DNA of 64,000 nucleotides, taken from assembly GCF_033546935.1 (NCBI RefSeq), contig NZ_CP137854.1, positions 3,410,001 to 3,474,000 of the forward strand. The letters run 5' to 3'. Position numbers and translations under genes: made by a program. Below the pieces are notes generated by a model. It did not search any database, had not been told where the DNA came from, and saw nothing but the letters and a program-made list of their open reading frames with translations. Each line of letters begins with the position of its first letter. Within the stretch, counting starts at the first letter, position 1. Below, piece after piece: positions 56,080-64,000 of the stretch. The stretch comes from Xylophilus sp. GOD-11R. GTDB taxonomy: Bacteria > Pseudomonadota > Gammaproteobacteria > Burkholderiales > Burkholderiaceae_C.

Positions 56080-57089
56080 GTGTCGACCTCAACAGCGACG
56101 CCTGCATGCTGGTCGAGCGCCCCGGCATGTACAGCCTGCTGCAGGACAACGGCCGGCTCGGCCACCAGCGCATCGGCGTGCCGGTCAACGGGCCGATGGA
56201 CGAGTGGTCGCACCGCCTGGCCAACGCCCTGGTCGGCAACGAGGCCGGCGCGGCGGTGCTCGAATGCACCCTCACCGGCCCGCGTGTCTCCTTCTCGCAA
56301 GACACCCTCATCGCCCTCTGCGGCGCCGACCTGCAGGCCACCGCCGCGGGTCGCCCCGTGCCGCTGCAGCGCGCGATGATGCTGCGCGCCGGCACGGTGC
56401 TCGACTTCGGCGCGCGCCGCGCCGGCGCCCGGGTCTACCTGGCGGTGCGCGGCGGTTTCGCGACCGAGCCGGTGCTCGGCAGCCGTGCCACCTACGTGCG
56501 CGGCGGCCTCGGCGGCTTCGAGGGCCGCGCCCTGCGCAAGGGCGACCGCGTGCCGCTCGGCAAGCCGCCCGCCGCCGCCCTGCCGCTGGCCGGGTTGCTG
56601 CGCGACAGCGGTCTGCCGATGCTCGCCGACCTGCCGCGCGACCCGGTGCTGCCCGACACGCCCGCCGGCCAGTTGCGCTTCGTGCCCGGCCCGCACTGGT
56701 CGCAGTTCACCGACCAAGCGCAGCAGGCCTTCACCGGCACGCCCTATGCGCTGACCCAGGAATCCGACCGCATGGGCAACCGACTGCGCGGCGCCGCACT
56801 GCAGCTGCGCGCACCGCTGGAGCTGGTGTCCGAAGCCACCGTCTTCGGCACCGTGCAGGTGCCGCCGGACGGCCAGCCCATCGTGCTGATGGCCGACCGC
56901 CAGAGCGCGGGCGGCTATCCCAAGATCGGCTATGTCTGCAGCGCCGACCTGCCGGCCCTGGCGCAGTCGCTGCCGGGCGACGCGCTGCGCTTCACCCCCG
57001 TCACGCAGGACGCCGCCGAGCGCCTGTGGCTCGACTTCGAAACCCGCCTCGGCGACGCCTGCAAGGCCGCCGTCCACGCGCTGCGCTGA
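56076..57089 (+). CDS. pxpC: 5-oxoprolinase subunit C
   Basis: 337 residues of the KipA/PxpC (biotin-dependent carboxylase-like, AHS2) family. PGMYSLLQDNGRLGHQRIGVPVNGPMDEWSH, LGGFEGRALRKGD and DRMGNRLRGAAL are characteristic. It is the partner of PxpB in the 5-oxoprolinase complex, and the two are coupled by ATGA. pxpA follows after 43 bases with its own ribosome site. Confidence 0.92.
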   Translation: MSVDLNSDACMLVERPGMYSLLQDNGRLGHQRIGVPVNGPMDEWSHRLANALVGNEAGAAVLECTLTGPRVSFSQDTLIALCGADLQATAAGRPVPLQRAMMLRAGTVLDFGARRAGARVYLAVRGGFATEPVLGSRATYVRGGLGGFEGRALRKGDRVPLGKPPAAALPLAGLLRDSGLPMLADLPRDPVLPDTPAGQLRFVPGPHWSQFTDQAQQAFTGTPYALTQESDRMGNRLRGAALQLRAPLELVSEATVFGTVQVPPDGQPIVLMADRQSAGGYPKIGYVCSADLPALAQSLPGDALRFTPVTQDAAERLWLDFETRLGDACKAAVHALR

Positions 57090-57132
57090 AGCAGGCGCGC
57101 CACATCCACCACCCCTGAAGGAAACAGCACCG

Positions 57133-57885
57133 ATGCCTTCCATCGACATCAACTGCGACATGGGCGAGAGCTTCGGCTCCTGGAACATGGGCCAGGACCT
57201 GGAGATCTTCCCGCACATCAGTTCGGCCAACATCGCCTGTGGCTTTCATGCCGGCGACCCGGACGTGATGTTCAAGACGGTGCAGGCCGCCATCGCCACC
57301 AACGTGGCGTTGGGCGCCCATCCCGGCCTGCCCGACCTGCAGGGCTTCGGCCGCCGCGCCATGGCCATGACCGCCGCCGAGGTCTACAACCTGACCGTCT
57401 ACCAGGTCGGCGCGCTCGCCGCCTTCGCCCAGACCCAGGGCGCCACGCTGCACCACGTCAAGACGCACGGCGCGCTCTACAACATGACGGTGCGCGATGC
57501 GTCGCTGGCGCGCGCCTTCGCCCAGGCGGTGCACGACTACGACGCCGGCCTGCTGGTCTACGTGGCCAACGCCAACATGGCCGAGGCCGCGCAATCGCTC
57601 GGCCTGCCGGTGGCCTTCGAGGTGTACGCCGACCGCAGCTACCAGGACGACGCCACCCTCACCCCGCGCTCGCAGCCGCACGCCATGATCGAAGACGCCG
57701 ACCAGGCGATCGAGCAGGTCAAGCGCATGGTGCTCGACGGCAAGGTGCGATCGCTCTCGGGCAAGGACGTGCCGATCAAGGCCGACACCCTCTGCATCCA
57801 CGGCGACCAGCCCGGCGCGGTGGTTTTCGCCCGCCGCATCCGCGAGGCGCTCGCCGCCGAGGGCATCGCCGTCCAGGCGGTCTGA
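57133..57885 (+). CDS. pxpA: 5-oxoprolinase subunit A (LamB/YcsF)
   Basis: 250 residues. DINCDMGESFGSWN, ISSANIACGFHAGDP, GAHPGLPDLQGFGRRAM and VKTHGALYN are the LamB/YcsF signatures. It completes the PxpABC complex. GAAGGAAACAG lies upstream of the ATG. The gene order B-C-A differs from the A-B-C order seen in many enteric genomes. The ABC binding-protein gene follows 60 bases later. Confidence 0.93.
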   Translation: MPSIDINCDMGESFGSWNMGQDLEIFPHISSANIACGFHAGDPDVMFKTVQAAIATNVALGAHPGLPDLQGFGRRAMAMTAAEVYNLTVYQVGALAAFAQTQGATLHHVKTHGALYNMTVRDASLARAFAQAVHDYDAGLLVYVANANMAEAAQSLGLPVAFEVYADRSYQDDATLTPRSQPHAMIEDADQAIEQVKRMVLDGKVRSLSGKDVPIKADTLCIHGDQPGAVVFARRIREALAAEGIAVQAV

Positions 57886-57945
57886 GCCCGCCCGCCTTTC
57901 CCTCTCCGTTTTCCGTCCCGTCCGCTCTCACAAGGTTTTTCTCCC

Positions 57946-59529
57946 ATGCCTTCTGCCAAGACTTCCCGTCCCGTCCTGCGCGGCCTCGCGCTGAGCCTGG
58001 CCCTCGCCCTGGGTGCCTCCACCGCCGCCATGGCCCAGACCCGCGGCGGCACGCTGCGCGCCATCGCCCAGCCCGAGCCGCCCACGCTCATGCTCGGCCT
58101 GAACCAGCAGACGCCCACCCAGTACGTCGCCGGCAAGATCTACGAAAGCCTGCTGACCTGGACGCCCGACCTCAAGCCCATGCCCGGCCTGGCCAAGTCG
58201 TGGACCGTGTCGCCCGACGGCAAGCTCTACACCTTCGAACTGCAGACCGGCGTGAAGTGGCACGACGGCAAGGCCTTCTCTTCGGACGACGTGGTCTTCA
58301 GCGTCGACAAGTTCCTGCGCGAAGTGCATCCGCGTGCCCGGGTCATCATCAACCAGTTCGTCGAGTCGGTGAAAGCGACCGGCCCGAACAAGGTCGAGAT
58401 CCGCCTGAAGGAGCCCTTCGCGCCGTTCCTGAAGTCCTTCGTCAGCGACAACATGCCGATCGTGCCCAAGCACATCTACGAAGGCACCGACTTCAAGACC
58501 AACCCCGCCAACGCCACCCCGATCGGCACCGGCCCGTTCAAGTTCAAGGAGTGGAAGAAGGGCTCCTACATCATCCTGAGCCGCAACCCCGATTACTGGC
58601 AGAAGGGCAAGCCCTACCTCGACGAGATCGTCTTCAACGTGATCCCCGACGCCGCCTCGCGCGCGGTGGCCTTCGAGCGTGGCGACGTACAGGTGGTCAG
58701 CGCCAACGACATCGACAACGTCGACGTGCCGCGCCTGAAGAAGGTGGCCAACACCCAGTCCACCACCAAGGGCTGGGAGATGTTCTCCAAGCTGGCCTAC
58801 ATCCAGATGAACATGAGGAAGCCGCCCTTCGACAACGTCAAGGTGCGCCAGGCCGTGATGGAAGCGGTCAACCGCAAGTTCGTGGTCAACAACATCTTCT
58901 TCGGCCTGGGCAAGATCGCCACCGGCCCGGTGTCGTCCACCACGCCCTTCTACGAACCCAATGTGCCGGCCTACACCTACGACCTGAAGAAGGCGCGCGC
59001 CCTCATCAAGGAATCGGGCGTGGACGTTTCCAAGACGCCGATCAAGATCCTCAGCTACCCCTACGGTGCCACCTGGGACCGCCTGGGCGAATACACCCGC
59101 CAGGCCCTGGAACAGATCGGCTTCAAGGTCGAGATCGAATCGGCCGACGCCGGCACCTGGTCCAAGCGCGTGTCGGACTTCGACTTCGACATGACCTTCA
59201 GCTTCACCTCGCAATACGGTGACCCGGCCCTGGGCGTGGCGCGCCTCTACCTGGCGCGCAACATGGTCAAGGGCTCGGCCTTCGTCAACAACCAGGGCTA
59301 CAACAACCCGGCGATGGACGTGGCCTGGGACAAGGCGGCCGCCGCGACTTCGGTGGAAGAGCGCCAGCGCCTCTACAGCACCATCCAGAAGACCCTGGTG
59401 GAAGAGGTCGCCAACGGCTACCTGTTCGAGATGGAAATCCCCACCATCTACAGCAACAAGGTGCACAACCTGATCCAGACGGCCATCGGCCTGAACGACA
59501 CCTTCGCCGACGTGTACATCGACAAGTAA
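57946..59529 (+). CDS. Family 5 ABC solute-binding protein linked to 5-oxoprolinase
   Basis: 527 residues with a signal peptide (RGLALSLALALGASTAAMA). The mature protein has SWTVSPDGKLYTFELQTGVKWHDGKAFSSDDVVFS and GTGPFKFKEWKKGSYIILSRNPDYW, typical SBP_bac_5 phrases. It collects a peptide-like solute in the periplasm; the pxp genes upstream and the amidohydrolase downstream suggest pyroglutamyl or related N-blocked amino acids (inference). The permease gene follows 43 bases later. Confidence 0.92.
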   Translation: MPSAKTSRPVLRGLALSLALALGASTAAMAQTRGGTLRAIAQPEPPTLMLGLNQQTPTQYVAGKIYESLLTWTPDLKPMPGLAKSWTVSPDGKLYTFELQTGVKWHDGKAFSSDDVVFSVDKFLREVHPRARVIINQFVESVKATGPNKVEIRLKEPFAPFLKSFVSDNMPIVPKHIYEGTDFKTNPANATPIGTGPFKFKEWKKGSYIILSRNPDYWQKGKPYLDEIVFNVIPDAASRAVAFERGDVQVVSANDIDNVDVPRLKKVANTQSTTKGWEMFSKLAYIQMNMRKPPFDNVKVRQAVMEAVNRKFVVNNIFFGLGKIATGPVSSTTPFYEPNVPAYTYDLKKARALIKESGVDVSKTPIKILSYPYGATWDRLGEYTRQALEQIGFKVEIESADAGTWSKRVSDFDFDMTFSFTSQYGDPALGVARLYLARNMVKGSAFVNNQGYNNPAMDVAWDKAAAATSVEERQRLYSTIQKTLVEEVANGYLFEMEIPTIYSNKVHNLIQTAIGLNDTFADVYIDK

Positions 59530-59572
59530 GTCGAGCACGACGCATCTCCCCTGCTACCTTGGATACCCTGCG

Positions 59573-60559
59573 ATGAAGACCCTGTCTTTCCTGGTTTCCC
59601 GTCTCGGAAAGGCGGTCTTCGTCGTCCTGGGCGTGGTGATCGTCAACTTCCTGCTGATCCGGCTGGCGCCGGGCGACCCGGCCGCCGTGCTGGCCGGTGA
59701 ATCGGGGTCTTCCGACCCGGCCTATGTCGACCAGCTGCGCCACGAGTTCGGGCTCGACAAGCCCGTCTGGATGCAGCTGCTCATCTACCTGCGTGGCGTG
59801 ATGCACCTGGACCTGGGCTTTTCCTACCGCGAACGCCTGCCGGTGTTCGACCTCATCCTCGACCGCCTGCCGGCCACCCTGCTGCTGATGGCCTGCGCCT
59901 TCGTCTTCGCCATCCTGCTGGGCGTGCTGGTGGGCGTGATCGCCTCGCGCAGCCGCTACCAGGGCCGCATCCCGGGCCTGGACAGCGTGCTCATGACCGT
60001 CTCGCTGCTGATCTACGCCACGCCGCAGTTCTGGCTGGCGCTGCTGGCCATCATCTTCTTCAGCCTGCAGCTCGGCTGGCTGCCACCTTTCGGCATGGAG
60101 ACCGTCGGCAGCGGGCTGACCGGCATGGCCCACGTCAAGGACGTGGCCCTGCACCTGGTGCTGCCCACGCTCTCGCTCGGCTGCTTCTTCATGGCCGTGT
60201 ACGCCCGGCTGACACGCGCCTCCATGCTCGAGGTGCTGGGCATGGACTTCATCAAGACCGCGCGCGCCAAGGGGGTGCCGGTGGGCGAGATCGTGCGCCA
60301 CCACGCCCTGCGCAACGCCCTGCTGCCGGTGGTCACCTTCGCCGGCATCCAGCTCGGCCAGATGGCCGGCGGCGCGGTGCTGACCGAAACCGTCTTCGGC
60401 TGGCCCGGCATCGGCCGGCTGCTCTTCGACGCGCTGATGCAGCGCGACTACCAGCTGCTGCTGGGCGTATTCCTGGTGACCTCGACCATGGTCGTCGTCT
60501 TCAACCTGCTGACCGACCTGGTCTACCGCTTCATCGATCCCCGCATCGCGGACGCTTGA
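59573..60559 (+). CDS. DppB-type ABC permease
   Basis: 328 residues with about six membrane helices. FLLIRLAPGDPAAVLAG, HLDLGFSYRERLPV, KTARAKGVPVGEIVRHHALRNALLPVVTF (EAA loop) and TVFGWPGIGRLLFDAL are the DppB signature. Works with the next gene product as the inner-membrane channel. It overlaps a possible TTG start of the next gene. Confidence 0.93.
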   Translation: MKTLSFLVSRLGKAVFVVLGVVIVNFLLIRLAPGDPAAVLAGESGSSDPAYVDQLRHEFGLDKPVWMQLLIYLRGVMHLDLGFSYRERLPVFDLILDRLPATLLLMACAFVFAILLGVLVGVIASRSRYQGRIPGLDSVLMTVSLLIYATPQFWLALLAIIFFSLQLGWLPPFGMETVGSGLTGMAHVKDVALHLVLPTLSLGCFFMAVYARLTRASMLEVLGMDFIKTARAKGVPVGEIVRHHALRNALLPVVTFAGIQLGQMAGGAVLTETVFGWPGIGRLLFDALMQRDYQLLLGVFLVTSTMVVVFNLLTDLVYRFIDPRIADA

Positions 60560-60573
60560 GGGGAACCCATTCC

Positions 60574-61413
60574 ATGAAAAAGTTCATGCGGCGCTTCGTC
60601 GCCAACCGCGGTGCGGCCCTCGGCCTGGTGCTGCTGCTCATCGTCATCCTCGCCGGCGCCTGCGCTTCCTTCGTGTTCGAGGAATCGCCCTGGTCCATGG
60701 TGGCCGACCCGCTGCTCAAGCCTTTCCAGGATCCGGCCTACCCGCTGGGCACCGACATGCTGGGCCGCGACATCGCCGCCGGACTGCTCTACGGCGCCCG
60801 CGTGTCGCTGATGATCGGCGTGGTCTCCACCGCCGTCGCGGTGCTGTTCGGCATCCTGGTGGGCGCGCTCGCCGGCTATCACGGGGGCCGCACCGACGAC
60901 CTGCTGATGCGCGGCACCGAGTTCTTCCAGACCATCCCGCAGCTGGCCATGGCGCTGGTGCTGGTGGCCATCTTCAAGCCCTCCATCTATTCCATCGTCG
61001 GCGCCATCTCCATGGTGTCGTGGCCGCCGGTGGCGCGGCTGGTGCGCTCGGAATTCATGACGCTCAAGCAGCGTGAATTCGTGCAGGCCGCCATCGTCAT
61101 CGGCCAGACGCCGGGCCGCATCATCTTCTCGCAGATCCTGCCCAACGCGGCCTCGCCGATCATCGTGACCGCCTCGCTGATGACGGCCACCGCCATCCTC
61201 ACCGAGTCGTCGATGTCCTTCCTGGGTCTGGGTGACCGCAACCTGATGAGCTGGGGTTTCATGATCGGCGCCTCGCGCACCATGCTGCGCGAAGCACCGT
61301 GGATGAGCCTGTGGCCCGGCCTGGCGATCATGCTCACCGTGCTGTCCATCAACCTGATCGGCGAGGGCCTGAACGACGCCCTCAATCCGCAACTGCGCAA
61401 GCGCGGGGCCTGA
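60574..61413 (+). CDS. DppC-type ABC permease
   Basis: 279 residues from the ATG at 60574, preceded by GAGGGGA; a TTG at 60556 would add six residues. GTDMLGRDIAAGLLYGARVSLMIG, the EAA-like loop FVQAAIVIGQTPGRIIFSQILPN and FLGLGDRNLMSWG identify DppC/OppC. The ATPase gene starts one base after its stop. Confidence 0.92.
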   Translation: MKKFMRRFVANRGAALGLVLLLIVILAGACASFVFEESPWSMVADPLLKPFQDPAYPLGTDMLGRDIAAGLLYGARVSLMIGVVSTAVAVLFGILVGALAGYHGGRTDDLLMRGTEFFQTIPQLAMALVLVAIFKPSIYSIVGAISMVSWPPVARLVRSEFMTLKQREFVQAAIVIGQTPGRIIFSQILPNAASPIIVTASLMTATAILTESSMSFLGLGDRNLMSWGFMIGASRTMLREAPWMSLWPGLAIMLTVLSINLIGEGLNDALNPQLRKRGA

Positions 61414-61414
61414 G

Positions 61415-63067
61415 ATGGACGCGACCCTGAACACCACCCACAAGACGCCGCTGCTGTCCATCCGCGACCTGAGCATCGCCCTGCCCCAGGGCGGCGATCG
61501 CCAGCACGCGGTGCACCGCGTGAGCTATGACATCCATGCCGGCGAGATCGTCTGCATCGTCGGCGAATCGGGCTCCGGCAAATCGATGAGCGCCAACGCC
61601 ATCATGGGCCTGCTGCCGTCGTACCTGCGCCCCGAGAACGGCCAGATCCTGCTAGAAGGCCGCGACCTGCTGACGCTGCCCGAGGAGACCCTGCGCGACA
61701 TGCGCGGCCGTGACATGGCGATGATCTTCCAGGAGCCGCTGTCGGCCCTGAACCCGCTGCTGACCGTGGGCGAACAGATCGCCGAGGTGATGCGGGTGCA
61801 TGGCGCCTATCCCGGCGAGGCACGCGAACAGCGCGTGCTGGAACTGCTCGAATTCGTCGGCCTGCCGGACCCGGCCACGCTGCGCCATTCGTGGCCCTTC
61901 CGCCTGTCGGGCGGACAGCGCCAGCGGGTGATGATCGCCATGGCCCTGGCGCTGGAGCCCAAGCTGCTGATCGCCGACGAACCGACCACCGCGCTCGACG
62001 TGACCACGCAGGCGCAGATCCTCGCGCTGATCGCGCGCATCCAGCGCGAGAAGGGCATGGGCGTGATGTTCGTCACCCACGACTTCGGCGTGGTCGCCGA
62101 GATCGCCGACCGCGTGGCCGTGATGGAGAAAGGCGTGCTGGTGGAGCAAGGCACCGCCGCGCAGGTGCTCAACCGCCCGCAGCATGCCTACACCCGCCGG
62201 CTGATCGCCGCGGTGCCGCATCTGCGTGCCGAAAAATCCGACAGCGCCGCGCTGCGTGGCAAGCCGGTACTGCAGGTGGAAAAGCTCACCAAGACCTACT
62301 CCAGCGGTGGTGGCCTGTTCAGCAAGAAGCGTGTGGTGCGGGCGGTCGACGGTGTGTCGTTCAGCGTGCAGCGCGGCCAGACGCTGGGCATCGTCGGCGA
62401 GTCGGGCTCGGGCAAGTCGACCATCGGCAAATGCCTGCTCAAGCTGACCGACGTGGATGCCGGCCGCATGCTGTTCGACGGCGAAGACATCGTGCCGCTG
62501 AGCGAGACCGAGTTCCGCCCCAAGCGGCCGAAGATCCAGATGATCTTCCAGGACCCGTTCGCCTCGCTCAACCCGCGCCACACGGTCGGCCGCATCCTGT
62601 GCGACGGACCCCTGGCCGCCGGCGTGCCGCGCGCCCAGGCCGAGGCGCGGGCCCGCGAACTGCTGCAGCTGGTGGAGCTCGACGTGTCGGCCTTCGACCG
62701 TTATCCGGGCGAATTCTCCGGCGGCCAGCGCCAGCGCGTGGGCATCGCCCGGGCCCTGGCCATGGAGCCGCAACTGATCGTGGCCGACGAGTCGGTGTCG
62801 GCGCTCGACGTGTCGGTGCAGGCCCAGGTGCTCAAGCTGCTGCGAAACGTGCAGCAGCGGCTGCAGATCGCGCTGATCTTCATCACCCACGACCTGCGCG
62901 TGGCCGCGCAGATCTGCGACCACCTGCTGGTCATGCACCGTGGCCAGGTGGTGGAACAAGGCCCGCCGGGCCAGATATTCGATGCACCCGAGCATGCCTA
63001 CACCCGCCAGCTGATCGCCGCCATGCCCGGCCGCGAATGGGACCCGACGCAGGCGGTGCTGGCGTGA
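61415..63067 (+). CDS. Fused dual ABC ATPase (DppD-DppF)
   Basis: 550 residues with two complete nucleotide-binding domains. The first has [30 protein letters not shown] and [12 protein letters not shown]; the second has [33 protein letters not shown] and [13 protein letters not shown] short linker near residue 290 joins them. Unlike the operon at 21235, where the ATPases are separate, one chain here supplies both sites. The stop overlaps the GTG start of the next gene. Confidence 0.94.
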   Translation: MDATLNTTHKTPLLSIRDLSIALPQGGDRQHAVHRVSYDIHAGEIVCIVGESGSGKSMSANAIMGLLPSYLRPENGQILLEGRDLLTLPEETLRDMRGRDMAMIFQEPLSALNPLLTVGEQIAEVMRVHGAYPGEAREQRVLELLEFVGLPDPATLRHSWPFRLSGGQRQRVMIAMALALEPKLLIADEPTTALDVTTQAQILALIARIQREKGMGVMFVTHDFGVVAEIADRVAVMEKGVLVEQGTAAQVLNRPQHAYTRRLIAAVPHLRAEKSDSAALRGKPVLQVEKLTKTYSSGGGLFSKKRVVRAVDGVSFSVQRGQTLGIVGESGSGKSTIGKCLLKLTDVDAGRMLFDGEDIVPLSETEFRPKRPKIQMIFQDPFASLNPRHTVGRILCDGPLAAGVPRAQAEARARELLQLVELDVSAFDRYPGEFSGGQRQRVGIARALAMEPQLIVADESVSALDVSVQAQVLKLLRNVQQRLQIALIFITHDLRVAAQICDHLLVMHRGQVVEQGPPGQIFDAPEHAYTRQLIAAMPGREWDPTQAVLA

Positions 63068-64000
63068 CGGTCCCGGCCCCGGACATCGGCCTGGCGACCA
63101 CCCTCTTCGCCCGGCTGCGAGAGCTCGCCTTCGACGGCGCCGGCATCACCCGCGACACCTACGGCGCCGGCGAACAAGCGGCGCACGACCTCATGGCCGC
63201 CACCGCCCATGCGCTCGGCCTGGAGGTGCGCACCGACGCCGCGCTCAATCTCTACCTCACCCTGCCCGGCCGCGACCGTGCGCTGCCGGCCGTCATGACC
63301 GGATCGCACCTCGACTCGGTGCCGCTCGGTGGCAACTACGACGGCGCCGCCGGCGTGGTGGCCGGTCTGGCGGTGCTCGCCGGCTGGCGCGCTGCCGGCC
63401 AGGTGCCGCAACACGACGTGACCGTGATGAGCATCCGCGCCGAGGAAAGCGCCTGGTTCCCGGTCTCCTACATCGGCAGCAAGGCCGCCTTCGGACTGCT
63501 GCCGGCCGAAGCCCTGTCGGCCTGCCGCTTCGACACCGGTCAGCCGCTGCGCGAGCATCTGTCGCGCCATGGCGGCCGCCCCGACGACGTGGCACGCGGC
63601 GTGGCAAGCCTGCGCGCCGAGGCCATCGACTGCTTCGTCGAACTGCACATCGAGCAAGGCCCGGTGCTGCTCGGCGACGGCCATGCGATGGGCGTGGTCA
63701 CCGGCATCTGCGGCAGCCGGCGTTATCGCCGCGCGCGTGCCCTGGGCGCCTATGCGCACTCGGGCGCCACGCCGCGCCTGCACCGGCGCGACGCCGTGGC
63801 TGCCACCGCCGCGCTCATCCACGGCGCCCAGCAGGACTGGGCCGCGCTCGAAGCCGCCGGCCACGAGCTCACCCTCACCTTCGGCCAGATCGATACCGAT
63901 GCCCACCAATCCGACCTGAGCAAGGTCGCGGGCGAGGTCGCGTTCTGCGTCGACATCCGCTCGCGCAGCCACGCCACCCTGGCCGCGATGGACGACCGCC
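63064..64000 (+). CDS. M20 family Zn-dependent amidohydrolase (partial at 3' end)
   Basis: 312 codons are visible before the window ends. The start is a GTG that overlaps the ATPase stop (GTGA at 63064); no ATG fits, which is why it is easily missed. Metal blocks TGSHLDSVPLGGNYDGAAGV, RAEESAWFPVSYIG and ELHIEQGPVL show the allantoate/N-carbamoyl-L-amino acid hydrolase family. It parallels the enzyme at 29095. The last metal ligand and the C-terminal domain lie beyond the window. Confidence 0.9.
   Translation, partial: MTVPAPDIGLATTLFARLRELAFDGAGITRDTYGAGEQAAHDLMAATAHALGLEVRTDAALNLYLTLPGRDRALPAVMTGSHLDSVPLGGNYDGAAGVVAGLAVLAGWRAAGQVPQHDVTVMSIRAEESAWFPVSYIGSKAAFGLLPAEALSACRFDTGQPLREHLSRHGGRPDDVARGVASLRAEAIDCFVELHIEQGPVLLGDGHAMGVVTGICGSRRYRRARALGAYAHSGATPRLHRRDAVAATAALIHGAQQDWAALEAAGHELTLTFGQIDTDAHQSDLSKVAGEVAFCVDIRSRSHATLAAMDDR

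Overview
The window is high-GC, gene-dense DNA from a betaproteobacterium, most likely a member of the Comamonadaceae (Burkholderiales). The clues are the gene families present, a PEP-CTERM gene, and two intergenic repeat families of a kind seen in Acidovorax/Variovorax-type genomes. The genus cannot be fixed from this sequence. No rRNA, tRNA, CRISPR array or intact transposase was seen.

Layout. (1) 1-1886: the tail of a VOC/PhnB-type gene, a repeat-bearing gap, and a MocR-type regulator. (2) 2197-12498: a complete Nit1C nitrilase cluster (families MSMEG_0572, nitrilase, radical SAM, GNAT, AIR synthase-like, glycosyltransferase, MSMEG_0570, MSMEG_0569 flavoenzyme). It is extended by a LnmK-like double hot-dog gene and a B12-dependent acyl-CoA mutase and closed by a strong terminator. 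Nit1C is known for nitrogen starvation and cyanide assimilation. (3) 13025-20211: a solitary solute-binding lipoprotein, then HglS (2-oxoadipate to D-2-hydroxyglutarate) and YdiJ (D-2-hydroxyglutarate to 2-oxoglutarate), each with its own divergent regulator; together these are the end of lysine/2-aminoadipate catabolism. (4) 20525-21046: a lone PEP-CTERM protein. (5) 21235-30342: a GntR regulator, a dipeptide-type ABC transporter, an amidase and an M20 amidohydrolase in one operon. (6) 30586-44193: a nicotinamide/nicotinate catabolic locus (nicB, nicA, exported nicotinamidase, LIV-type ABC transporter, nicX, nicD, nicC, nicR). (7) 44531-52339: diguanylate cyclase, CoA-transferase, DusC, PPK2, a secreted protein, a phytase-like esterase and a voltage-gated-type channel. 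(8) 52455-53113: a 247-bp inverted repeat. (9) 53276-64000: a GntR regulator divergent from an aminotransferase, pxpBCA, a second peptide-type ABC transporter and a second M20 amidohydrolase that runs off the window.

Theme. Three operons (Nit1C, ABC/amidase, aminotransferase/pxp/ABC) each carry a -24/-12 sigma-54 promoter. In the last two the promoter is followed at once by a GntR-type palindrome over the expected start site. I read the window as a nitrogen- and carbon-scavenging region: nitriles/cyanide, amides and N-carbamoyl compounds, pyroglutamyl compounds, nicotinamide and lysine end-products. The least described parts are the LnmK/mutase extension of Nit1C, the shared sigma-54 plus GntR-operator layout, and the exported nicotinamidase joined to a LIV-type transporter.
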